From: Candidatus Bathyarchaeota archaeon | GTDB lineage: Archaea > Thermoproteota > Bathyarchaeia > Bathyarchaeales > SOJC01 | Direction of reading: 5' to 3' | Assembly (NCBI GenBank): GCA_030608925.1 | Contig: JAUWDF010000062.1 | Location: 1-5,527, forward strand | Length of the DNA: 5,527 nucleotides | Shown: positions 1 to 5,007 of the stretch, in pieces | How positions within the stretch are numbered: position 1 is the stretch's first letter | How the letters are laid out: each line of letters opens with the position of its first letter | Notes under the pieces: generated by a model | Databases searched by the model: none | Told to the model about the DNA's origin: nothing | The model's input: only the letters and a program-made list of their open reading frames with translations | Translations under genes and position numbers: made by a program

Positions 1-1
1 A

Positions 2-340
2 ACCCCACCCGCTGGCGAATATATTCAAAAGGGAGCCTTTATGATAAGAGGGAAGAAGAACTACGTGAGAAAAACGCCTCTGCAGATTACTATTGGAATA
101 AACTTGAAGACAGAACTTCCTATTGTTATAGGAGGACCAAAACAAGCCATTGAAACGCAGACCAATGTCTATATAGAGATTGTTCCAGGATATCTCAAAA
201 GCGGTAAACTGGCAAAAGAGATTCTTAACATACTGAAACGAAAGGTTTCAAAAGAATTGAAGGATCAAACATCAAGAATTCCCATCAACGAAATTCAAGC
301 CTTTATTCCTTTCGGAAATGGAGAAATTAAGCGACATTAG
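2..340 (+). CDS. Rqc2/NEMF-type NFACT protein, C-terminal end only (5' end outside the window)
   Basis: The frame is open from position 2 to the TAG at 338-340 and gives about 112 residues, so the ATG at 41 is internal and not the start. The visible part reads TPPAGEYIQKGAFMIRGKKN, followed by YVRKTPLQITIGI, then IVIGGPK and IEIVPGYLKSGKLAKEIL, ending near IPFGNGEI. This order matches, from memory, the end of the NFACT-R (DUF814) domain of archaeal Rqc2/NEMF/FbpA homologues, where an SGEY-x-xKGxFMIxGKKN stretch is followed by a GGP motif and a VPG-xxxxGKLAK motif. Family members bind stalled large ribosomal subunits carrying peptidyl-tRNA and help with nascent-chain rescue in the cytosol. The NFACT-N, HhH and coiled-coil parts must lie upstream. 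The end close after the NFACT-R motifs fits archaeal members, which usually lack a C-terminal NFACT-C domain. The next gene starts 68 bases downstream on the same strand. Confidence 0.85.
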   Translation, partial: TPPAGEYIQKGAFMIRGKKNYVRKTPLQITIGINLKTELPIVIGGPKQAIETQTNVYIEIVPGYLKSGKLAKEILNILKRKVSKELKDQTSRIPINEIQAFIPFGNGEIKRH

Positions 341-408
341 ATACACACTCTGTAGCAAATAGGAAAAAAGAAATCAAAGGGAAGCTCATAATGGATATGG
401 GTTAGAAA

Positions 409-1161
409 ATGCCAATCTCAAGTAGAACATATTTCTGGGGAGAGAAAGCGAAAAATGCACCTGAAGAGCCTGGAGTTTATGCTCTGTATGATAAAGACAA
501 TGTTCTCATCTTTGTTGGAGCCAGCTCTAATCTCCGAGAAGAATTTCTTAATTCCCTAAGAACAGGATTTACCAACACCCCATGTAAAAGTAGCGCAAAA
601 TTCTATAAAAGAGAAACAACTCCAAATCCAGAAGAAAGAAAGAAAGAGCTTTTAGAAGAATTCAAGCAAAAGCACGGTCAATATCCGAAATGTCATGTTC
701 CATCCACAAACATGGAAACAGCTACTATAATGCCCACGCAGAGTTTCTACTTCTACATGGACATTGGCAAACCTCTCAATGAGGCAGCATCTGATCTTGA
801 CGAATTCAAGGCGAAAGTATCTAAAATTCCGGTTTCATCACTCGAGTTCCACCAAGAGAGAGGGGATTTTGCACGCTGGATCAACACAGTCATAAAAAGA
901 CATGAACTCGCGGAACTCATCAAGGGAATTAGCAAATCTGGAGAAGATCTTAGAGAGAAAATCCTGAATTCGATAAACTTTCCTGAAAAAGCGGAATGCC
1001 CTAGATGTGGAGACAAGGTGAATCAAGTTAAAACATGGAAGATGGCGGGTAAACCAAGCAAGGCTGGTCAAAGACTACAACTAACAATTGGCTTCTATAA
1101 ATGCAGCAATTGTAATAAAGCATTCCGACAAGTACTCTCAAAGAAAAAAATCCCGGCATAA
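409..1161 (+). CDS. GIY-YIG-like / DUF5752-like / zinc-ribbon protein of unknown function
   Basis: This 250-residue protein shows three parts. (1) Residues about 18-97 resemble a GIY-YIG domain: GVY (22-24), then IFVG (34-37) in place of YIG, NLREEF (41-46), KFYKRETTPNPEER (64-77), then a KHGQYPKC motif ending at C95. The first Tyr (Y24), an Arg (R43) and a Glu (E69) are present. The second Tyr is F35 and the usual terminal Asn is H96, so nuclease activity is doubtful. (2) Residues about 111-190 contain SFYFYMDIGKPL, SLEFHQERGDFARWI (144-158) and HELAELI, a pattern I recall from DUF5752 helical domains. (3) Residues 197-235 form a zinc ribbon, C197-P-R-C200 and C232-S-N-C235. No signal peptide or membrane segment is visible, so it is probably cytosolic. 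The ATG at 409 lacks a clear Shine-Dalgarno. An in-frame ATG at 391 is cut off by TAG at 403-405. It follows the Rqc2-type gene by 68 bases on the same strand and may be co-transcribed. Its function is unknown; the zinc ribbon hints at nucleic-acid or protein binding. Confidence 0.9.
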   Translation: MPISSRTYFWGEKAKNAPEEPGVYALYDKDNVLIFVGASSNLREEFLNSLRTGFTNTPCKSSAKFYKRETTPNPEERKKELLEEFKQKHGQYPKCHVPSTNMETATIMPTQSFYFYMDIGKPLNEAASDLDEFKAKVSKIPVSSLEFHQERGDFARWINTVIKRHELAELIKGISKSGEDLREKILNSINFPEKAECPRCGDKVNQVKTWKMAGKPSKAGQRLQLTIGFYKCSNCNKAFRQVLSKKKIPA

Positions 1162-1169
1162 TTGAAAAA

Positions 1170-1228
1170 ATGCTTTCATCAACTCCTTGAAGTTGCGTTT
1201 GAATATACATTTGAATTGTAGAAAGCAT
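1170..1228. repeat. Inverted repeat with a nested hairpin downstream of the GIY-YIG-like gene
   Basis: ATGCTTTC at 1170-1177 is perfectly complementary to GAAAGCAT at 1221-1228. Inside it a second stem, CAACT (1180-1184) with AGTTG (1191-1195), has a six-base loop. The rest of the enclosed stretch is AT-rich and contains TTTGAA twice (1198-1203 and 1210-1215). The structure begins nine bases after the stop codon at 1161. It could be a 3'-end RNA fold that protects or terminates the upstream transcript, a small RNA, or chance; no U-run follows the second arm, which argues against a simple intrinsic terminator. Confidence 0.4.
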
Positions 1229-1276
1229 CGATAGGGTTCCCCAGGATTTAGAAGAAAAAGTTAAAACATTATACAT

Positions 1277-1288
1277 AAGCTTAAAAAG
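1277..1288 (+). promoter_or_regulatory. Probable archaeal TATA box for the CBS gene
   Basis: The sequence TAAGCTTAAAAA and its purine-rich flank resemble an archaeal TATA box with an upstream BRE. Transcription would start about 25 bases after the box centre, near 1306-1312, leaving a leader of roughly 90 bases before the ATG at 1399. The rest of the 1162-1398 gap holds the inverted repeat described separately and no convincing gene. The call is by eye only. Confidence 0.35.
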
Positions 1289-1387
1289 TAGATGGGTGTA
1301 TCTGCGATAGGAGAATAGTAGTGAAAGAATCTCGTGGCAAACCCAGGTTCCGCTGTGAACAGTCTTCATTAATCTCTTCTCAGTTAC

Positions 1388-1393
1388 GGTGAG
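1388..1393 (+). promoter_or_regulatory. Shine-Dalgarno of the CBS gene
   Basis: GGTGAG lies five bases before the ATG at 1399 and matches the GGTGA part of the 16S-complementary sequence AGGAGGTGA. It is the best-matched ribosome binding site on the + strand here and fixes the start of the CBS protein. Confidence 0.7.
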
Positions 1394-1398
1394 AATCT

Positions 1399-1977
1399 AT
1401 GAGTGACCTTGGTCTAAGAGCTCGCATGCTAGTGAAAGATGTTATGTCGAGTCCAGTAATCACTGTGGGTTTAAATGAGAAGGTGGATAAAGTTGCCAAA
1501 CTCATGGAAATGCAGCGATTGGGAAGCATAATCGTTGCTGACAAGAACGAGAAACCTGTGGGAATTATCACTGAGAGAGATCTTGTGACTCGAGTTCTGG
1601 CGAAAAACAAGTTGCCTAGCGAACTTATAGCAAAAGACGTAATGACTACACCGCTAGTAACCATTAGCCCTGACGAAACCCTCAGCAACACTGCAAGGCA
1701 GATGAGCAGATTAAACTTGAGAAGATTGTGTGTAATTTACAAAGGAGACCTTGTAGGTCTTGTTTCAAGTAAGGATGTTCTAGCCATAACACCGGAGCTC
1801 TTAGAGACAATTCAGGAGAAGACACGAATTGAGGATTCCCAGATCGAGGAGACCCCAGATAATCCTCCAATAGCAGGATACTGTGACCATTGTAGTCAAT
1901 GGTCAAGTAGATTAAGAGAGAAGGAAGGGGAGTTTCTCTGCGTGGACTGTATAGCAGAGAGCCAAGATACACATTAA
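1399..1977 (+). CDS. Twin CBS-domain protein with C-terminal CxxC zinc finger
   Basis: The protein has 192 residues. CBS domain 1 spans about residues 10-68, beginning VKDVMSSPVITV, with LGSIIVAD and PVGIITERDLVTRVL. CBS domain 2 spans about 77-130, with AKDVMTTPLVTI, LRRLCVIY and LVGLVSSKDVL. Such pairs form a Bateman module that usually binds adenosine nucleotides (AMP, ATP, SAM) and acts as an energy or ligand sensor. The hydrophobic–Gly-hydrophobic-hydrophobic–(S/T)-x-x-D pattern of ligand-binding CBS sites is present in both repeats (VGIITERD and VGLVSSKD). A linker rich in Glu and Asp (about 135-158) leads to C162-D-H-C165 and C181-V-D-C184, a small zinc finger with 15 residues between the pairs. 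No catalytic domain is attached, so the partner is unknown; regulation of another protein or of transcription is possible. It is flanked by gaps with probable promoters on both sides, so it is likely transcribed alone. The start is set by GGTGAG at 1388-1393. Confidence 0.93.
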   Translation: MSDLGLRARMLVKDVMSSPVITVGLNEKVDKVAKLMEMQRLGSIIVADKNEKPVGIITERDLVTRVLAKNKLPSELIAKDVMTTPLVTISPDETLSNTARQMSRLNLRRLCVIYKGDLVGLVSSKDVLAITPELLETIQEKTRIEDSQIEETPDNPPIAGYCDHCSQWSSRLREKEGEFLCVDCIAESQDTH

Positions 1978-2009
1978 TGGACGACAGTTCCACTCTAGCA
2001 TAACAGGGA

Positions 2010-2053
2010 TTCACAGTTAATTGACCATTAGTTCGAATTCCAGAGTCTGTGAA
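2010..2053. repeat. Inverted repeat between the CBS gene and pyrC
   Basis: TTCACAG at 2010-2016 is perfectly complementary to CTGTGAA at 2047-2053, with a 30-base loop. A run of six A (2052-2057) covers the end of the second arm. It lies 33 bases after the CBS stop codon and upstream of the proposed pyrC promoter, so it could be a transcript 3'-end structure or an operator-like site. A seven-base match at this spacing can also arise by chance. The rest of the 1978-2116 gap holds no gene that I can see. Confidence 0.3.
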
Positions 2054-2073
2054 AAAATCTGTTGATCCGACCG

Positions 2074-2085
2074 CAAGGTTAAATC
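2074..2085 (+). promoter_or_regulatory. Probable TATA box and BRE for pyrC
   Basis: CAAGGTTAAATC fits a BRE-like purine element followed by a TATA-like core. A start site about 25 bases downstream would fall near 2106, giving a very short leader before the TTG at 2117. Short-leader transcripts are common in archaea and would fit the weak Shine-Dalgarno in front of this gene. The call is by eye. Confidence 0.35.
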
Positions 2086-2116
2086 TTCCTTTAGAATAAA
2101 GAGTGGGAATCGAATA

Positions 2117-3469
2117 TTGCCGGTTGAAACAGTTCTTTACAATGCAAGAGTCTTTGCGAATGGTCGAATCACAAGAGGTGGAATTGCAATTGAAGATGGG
2201 AAGATTTTCAGGATTGCTAAAGAGATAAATCTGCCCATCGCAGTCAACAAGGTTGATTTAAAGGGATGTTTAGCGATTCCAGGCCTGGTTGATGTGCATG
2301 TCCATCTTCGAGGTCAAATGCAAGCTTATAAGGAAGACTTCTTCACTGGGACTTCAGCAGCTGTAGCAGGAGGCATCACGACGCTTCTGGATATGCCCAA
2401 CAACGAACCAGTTACTATGGACTCTGGTTCCTTGAAGGAGAGAATGAGGGATGCAAGAAGCAATATTCTAGCAAATGTTGGGTTCTACTCAGCGCTTCCC
2501 GAAAGCCTAGATGAAATTCACAGAGTTGCCCAGTGTGGGGCGATTGGCTTTAAACTCTACTTAAACTCACAGATAGGAGGAATTGGTATTGATGACGATG
2601 ATAAATTATTGGAAGCATTCAAAGAAATTAGGGAACTTGGGATCCCAATCGCAGTTCATGCTGAAGACAAAGAAATGATAGAGAAAGTTTCTAAGATTCA
2701 ACAAAGCTTGGGCTTTGTTGACATAAATGCGTATCTAAAAGCGCACACAACAAATGTTGAAACCAAAGCAGTTAGGAGAATTCTAAAGATTGCTCACAGA
2801 TCAAAAGCACACATACATTTTTGTCATGTCAGTTCGGATAAAACAATCTTCCTTATTCAAAAAGCAAGAAAAGAAGGAGCTGCAGTCAGCTGTGAAGGAA
2901 CACCTCACCACCTTTTACTGTCGTCTGAATGTCTGAAAAATCTAGGGCATATTTCACTCACTGATCCACCAGTTCGAACTGGAAAAGTTATGAGGAAACT
3001 TTGGGAAGCGTTGCGCAACGCTCAAATCGACATTATTGCATCTGATCATGCGCCCCACTCAATAGGGGAGAAAAAAGGAGATGCTGTCTGGAATGTAAAA
3101 CCAGGAATTCCCGGGCTTGAGACATTGCTCCCGTTGTTTTTAACAAAGGTGAATGAAGGACAAATCACCCTAGAGAATTTAGTTAGGCTGACTGCACAAA
3201 AGCCATGCGAGATTTTTAGTCTTCAAGGTCGTGGTTCATTAAAGGAAGGTTATAACGCTGACATTACCATCATTGATCTACATCGACAGAGTAGAATTGA
3301 CGCAAGCCGATTCTATTCCAAAGCAAAATATTCTCCATTTGACAAATGGTCCGTTAAAGGTATACCTGTTAAGACATTCGTGAATGGGGTACTGGTGATG
3401 GATGAAGGAAAAATTGTCGAGAACGCAGGAGCAGCTAGGATATTACGAGGCAAGGCTTTACTTATGTAA
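2117..3469 (+). CDS. pyrC: Dihydroorotase, cyclic amidohydrolase superfamily
   Basis: This 450-residue protein has the normal length for the long-type dihydroorotase/allantoinase/hydantoinase group. The enzyme closes N-carbamoyl-L-aspartate to dihydroorotate, the third step of pyrimidine synthesis, in the cytosol. The metal-site residues of the family are all visible: H61-V-H63 followed by L-R65, K146 in GFKLYL (the likely carboxylated bridging lysine), H181 in VHAED, H237 in FCHVSS, and D310 in SDHAPH (309-314). The substrate-side motifs MPNN (93-96) and DPPVR (283-287) are also present, as is the C-terminal beta-sandwich with GxxxEGYNADITIID-like sequence (374-387) and the VNGVLVMDEGK strand. 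One oddity is that the usual (D/E)-P-G after HxHxR is replaced by GQMQ (66-69). The start is a TTG at 2117; the next in-frame ATG lies after HVHLRGQ, inside the catalytic core, so it can be excluded. The DPPVR and LDMPN motifs favour dihydroorotase over allantoinase or hydantoinase, but those remain possible. It ends four bases from the convergent acetyltransferase stop. Confidence 0.9.
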   Translation: MPVETVLYNARVFANGRITRGGIAIEDGKIFRIAKEINLPIAVNKVDLKGCLAIPGLVDVHVHLRGQMQAYKEDFFTGTSAAVAGGITTLLDMPNNEPVTMDSGSLKERMRDARSNILANVGFYSALPESLDEIHRVAQCGAIGFKLYLNSQIGGIGIDDDDKLLEAFKEIRELGIPIAVHAEDKEMIEKVSKIQQSLGFVDINAYLKAHTTNVETKAVRRILKIAHRSKAHIHFCHVSSDKTIFLIQKARKEGAAVSCEGTPHHLLLSSECLKNLGHISLTDPPVRTGKVMRKLWEALRNAQIDIIASDHAPHSIGEKKGDAVWNVKPGIPGLETLLPLFLTKVNEGQITLENLVRLTAQKPCEIFSLQGRGSLKEGYNADITIIDLHRQSRIDASRFYSKAKYSPFDKWSVKGIPVKTFVNGVLVMDEGKIVENAGAARILRGKALLM

Positions 3470-3473
3470 TTTT

Positions 3474-3992
3474 TCAAAAGTCGACTTTTTGCCGCTTTGA
3501 AATATAGAAAATGTTTTCATGGATTTCATATCCCATTTTCTTGAAGAGTAAAAGGGATTTCTTATTAGGGGCTTCAACCAAAGCGCAGAAAACTTCAGTG
3601 CCAAGTTTATGTAGGGTTTTTTCAAGCTCATGGATTAGTTTGCTCCCTATCCCTTCTCGTCTAAATGTTGGATCTACAGCAAGGCGATTTATCCAACCTT
3701 TCATTCTTCCATCATATGAACCTATAATGACGCCAACAAACTTTGTAGCTTTGAAAGCGCCAATGAAGAGTTCTGGAAAGGCGGTCATATGCTTCTCCAT
3801 CATGGTCTTACTGTCTCTGCCATTTTGTTTAAAGGGTAAACCCGACCGCATCCAGAGCTCAATAATGCTTTCATAATCCGACATTGTCAAGGTTCTAATC
3901 TTTATCTGTGCCAAACCTGAAACCCACAGATTCTTCTTACTGAGTTGATGGATGAAGACTTCCTCAAAAATCTTTATCAGGACTTTCTGCAC
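3474..3992 (-). CDS. GNAT-family N-acetyltransferase (RimI-like fold)
   Basis: From the GTG at 3992 the product has 172 residues. The GNAT domain begins near residue 30 (IKIRTLTMSDYESIIELW). Motif A follows as INRLAVDPTFRREGIGSKLI (101-120), where R111-R-E-G-I-G116 is the acetyl-CoA pyrophosphate-binding loop. Motif B is N143 with LLLFKKMGYE (147-156). A GLPFKQNGRDS segment (51-61) resembles one I recall in archaeal GNATs. The substrate cannot be read from sequence; a protein N-terminus, a ribosomal protein or a small amine are all possible. The start is uncertain: GTG 3992 adds about 27 residues before the domain, whereas TTG at 3914 would give a more usual MAQIKIRTL start. A TATA-like box at 4018-4030 favours the GTG. 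The stop is four bases from the end of pyrC in convergent orientation. The opposite strand is open over 3511-3876 but looks like a shadow. Confidence 0.88.
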   Translation of the reverse strand: MQKVLIKIFEEVFIHQLSKKNLWVSGLAQIKIRTLTMSDYESIIELWMRSGLPFKQNGRDSKTMMEKHMTAFPELFIGAFKATKFVGVIIGSYDGRMKGWINRLAVDPTFRREGIGSKLIHELEKTLHKLGTEVFCALVEAPNKKSLLLFKKMGYEIHENIFYISKRQKVDF

Positions 3993-4017
3993 AAGATTAG
4001 TTCCTGCAAATGATTCC

Positions 4018-4030
4018 TATTATTATTTAG
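4018..4030 (-). promoter_or_regulatory. Probable TATA box for the acetyltransferase
   Basis: Read on the minus strand this is CTAAATAATAATA, the most TATA-like stretch in the 3993-4220 spacer. A start about 25 bases on would fall close to 3999, giving a nearly leaderless message for the GTG at 3992. The rest of the spacer shows only weaker AT-rich boxes for the divergent gene (for example around 4151-4160), a 9-base direct repeat and a doubtful small ORF. Confidence 0.35.
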
Positions 4031-4033
4031 CAC

Positions 4034-4240
4034 TCACTCACCTGAAGACTTCTTGTTGGCATGTGCACATCTCGAATCTCGGCTCTCAAAGACATACGAT
4101 CCATAAGGCACAAAGAATATGCTGCCGCTTTCACTTAAGATAGTTTCACTGAATATAGAGTCGTCGAATTTGAGTTTGATATTACAAGCTCCATAAGGGT
4201 CAAGAAGAAAAGTGAGTTGAGTGAACTTGAAGTTTATCAT
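4034..4240 (-). CDS. Doubtful small ORF in the divergent spacer, antisense to the Mut7-C gene start
   Basis: An ATG at 4240 on the minus strand opens a 68-residue frame ending at TGA 4036-4034, 41 bases before the acetyltransferase GTG. The peptide reads sensibly, with LDPYGACNIKLKFDDS and later FVPYGSYVFESRDS, and PYG recurs 30 residues apart through a 9-base direct repeat. Against it, the frame stays open far into the opposite strand of the Mut7-C gene, its first bases overlap the start of that gene, no Shine-Dalgarno is evident, and I recognise no family. It is most likely spurious or a decayed fragment. Confidence 0.12.
   Translation of the reverse strand: MINFKFTQLTFLLDPYGACNIKLKFDDSIFSETILSESGSIFFVPYGSYVFESRDSRCAHANKKSSGE
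4100..4198. repeat. Nine-base direct repeat in the divergent spacer
   Basis: TCCATAAGG occurs at 4100-4108 and again at 4190-4198, exactly 90 bases apart, between the divergent acetyltransferase and Mut7-C genes. It could be a pair of regulator sites, a trace of a coding repeat on the minus strand (PYG codons), or chance. Confidence 0.3.
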
Positions 4241-4694
4241 TGATAGTATGTTGGGGAAACTGACTCGTTGGCTCCGTATGTTGGGGCACGACACAAAATA
4301 CGTTGTCAACCTAGACGATAATACCTTGGTAGAAGTAGCTAAAACCGAAGAACGAGTTCTTTTAACGAGAGATGTTGAATTATGTGGATTAGCTCGTCGT
4401 AATAAGATAGATGTGTATCTTGTTGAAGGTAATAATAGCCAAGAACGACTTGCAGCGTTATCAAGAAAATTCGGCATTAAACTGGAACTTGATCCTGACA
4501 CTTCTAGATGTTCGAAGTGTAACAGTAAGATAGTACCTGCAAGAAAAGAGGTTATCCTAAAAGACGTTCCTTCAGGAACTGCAAAATTCTATGAAAGATT
4601 CTGGAGATGCCCAAAATGTCACAAAGTCTATTGGCAAGGTGCCCACTGGGAGAATATCATTAAAACACTAGAAAAGGCCCTTTCTCAAACATAG
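4221..4694 (+). CDS. Mut7-C RNase-domain protein (DUF82) with zinc ribbon
   Basis: The product has 157 residues from a GTG start. The N-terminal PIN-like part shows KFIIDSMLGKLTRWLRMLGHDT (4-25), with D8 as the expected first acidic active-site residue, and LLTRDVELCGLARR (47-60), with D51 as a second. The C-terminal zinc ribbon has C97-S-K-C100 and C130-P-K-C133, followed by YWQGAHW (137-143), a signature of Mut7-C proteins. The domain is predicted to be a ribonuclease related to the C-terminal part of the animal Mut-7 exonuclease. Its target in archaea is not known to me. A GTGAG at 4212-4216 sits just before the GTG at 4221; a TTG at 4227 would give MKFIIDSML, also typical of the family. 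It is divergent from the acetyltransferase and convergent with rpoK, so it is probably transcribed alone. Confidence 0.9.
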   Translation: MNLKFIIDSMLGKLTRWLRMLGHDTKYVVNLDDNTLVEVAKTEERVLLTRDVELCGLARRNKIDVYLVEGNNSQERLAALSRKFGIKLELDPDTSRCSKCNSKIVPARKEVILKDVPSGTAKFYERFWRCPKCHKVYWQGAHWENIIKTLEKALSQT

Positions 4695-4710
4695 TCTGAA
4701 TAGGGAGCAC

Positions 4711-4737
4711 AAAAGACAACAAAAGAAAAAAGAGAAG
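4711..4737 (-). terminator. U-rich transcription terminator after rpoK
   Basis: Read on the minus strand, the bases directly after the rpoK stop form a long pyrimidine tract, with runs of six T (4731-4726) and four T (4724-4721 and 4714-4711) and no G-C hairpin. Archaeal RNA polymerase commonly stops at such T-rich tracts without a stem-loop, so this is a good candidate for ending the thermosome-rpoK transcript. It fills most of the 43-base gap to the convergent Mut7-C gene. Confidence 0.6.
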
Positions 4738-4992
4738 TTATTTTTCTTTAACAAGCCATTTGAGAGGAATGTCTTGAAACGTCCCATCAGGCAGCTTTCT
4801 TCGAATCGTCAAAGGGAGGCTTTTTTCTTCGAGCTCCCTTAGAGCGATGTCAATTGGGCTATCATGTGCTTTAGGCTCGACAAGTATAGGGGCACCCATT
4901 GCGACTTGAAGCGCTCTTGCACCTACTATTCGAGCCTTCTCGAAACGGGTTAATTTTGGGGGACCTATTTCGATCTTGCTTGACGAGGACGT
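4738..4992 (-). CDS. rpoK: DNA-directed RNA polymerase subunit K (Rpb6/omega-type), start codon unusual
   Basis: The protein contains KIEIGPPKLTRFEKARIVGA, then RALQVAMGAPIL, SPIDIALRELEEKSLPLTIRR and, near the end, FQDIPLKWLVKEK. This is the archaeal Rpb6/RpoK core, a small subunit that clamps the largest polymerase subunit and helps assembly. The conserved part is complete, but between the thermosome stop and the GPPKLTRFEKA motif there is no in-frame ATG, GTG or TTG. I place the start at ACG 4992-4990, which gives 84 residues starting (M)SSSSKIEIG and lies ten bases after an AGGAG. The alternatives are an in-frame GTG at 5037 within the thermosome repeat, giving 99 residues with an odd MAWAVCHQW start, an ATC or ATA start nearer the core, or a sequence error in an original ATG. 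The first in-frame ATG after the core begins lies within QVAMGAP and would destroy the protein. It follows the thermosome gene in the same direction with only a few bases between them, suggesting coupled translation. Confidence 0.9.
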   Translation of the reverse strand, partial: TSSSSKIEIGPPKLTRFEKARIVGARALQVAMGAPILVEPKAHDSPIDIALRELEEKSLPLTIRRKLPDGTFQDIPLKWLVKEK

Positions 4993-5002
4993 CTCTTTAG
5001 AA

Positions 5003-5007
5003 CTCCT
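5003..5007 (-). promoter_or_regulatory. Shine-Dalgarno of rpoK overlapping the thermosome stop
   Basis: AGGAG on the minus strand starts on the second base of the thermosome TAG (5008-5006). It is ten bases from the ACG at 4992. A perfect AGGAG placed here supports a start just downstream rather than at the GTG 30 bases upstream, and implies that ribosomes ending the thermosome reading frame re-start on rpoK. Confidence 0.6.

Noticed and set aside
1028..1369. Minus-strand frame of 113 residues spanning the end of the GIY-YIG-like gene and the following gap
   Set aside because: It is largely antisense to the zinc ribbon coding region, has no family resemblance and no Shine-Dalgarno.
2020..2055. 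tRNA-like T-loop (GTTCGAATTCC) in the gap before pyrC
   Set aside because: The flanking five bases on each side of TTCGAAT do not pair, and no acceptor, D or anticodon stems can be drawn around it.
3511..3876. Open frame of 121 residues on the + strand opposite the acetyltransferase
   Set aside because: It lies entirely antisense to a gene with clear GNAT motifs and its peptide is low in recognisable structure; it is a shadow.
4060..4095. Possible T-loop on the minus strand (GATTCGAG)
   Set aside because: The stem bases around it are not complementary and no cloverleaf fits.
3952..4143. Plus-strand frame of 63 residues in the divergent spacer
   Set aside because: The composition (Cys, His, Tyr and Thr rich) looks like translated non-coding DNA, it overlaps the acetyltransferase start and has no ribosome binding site.
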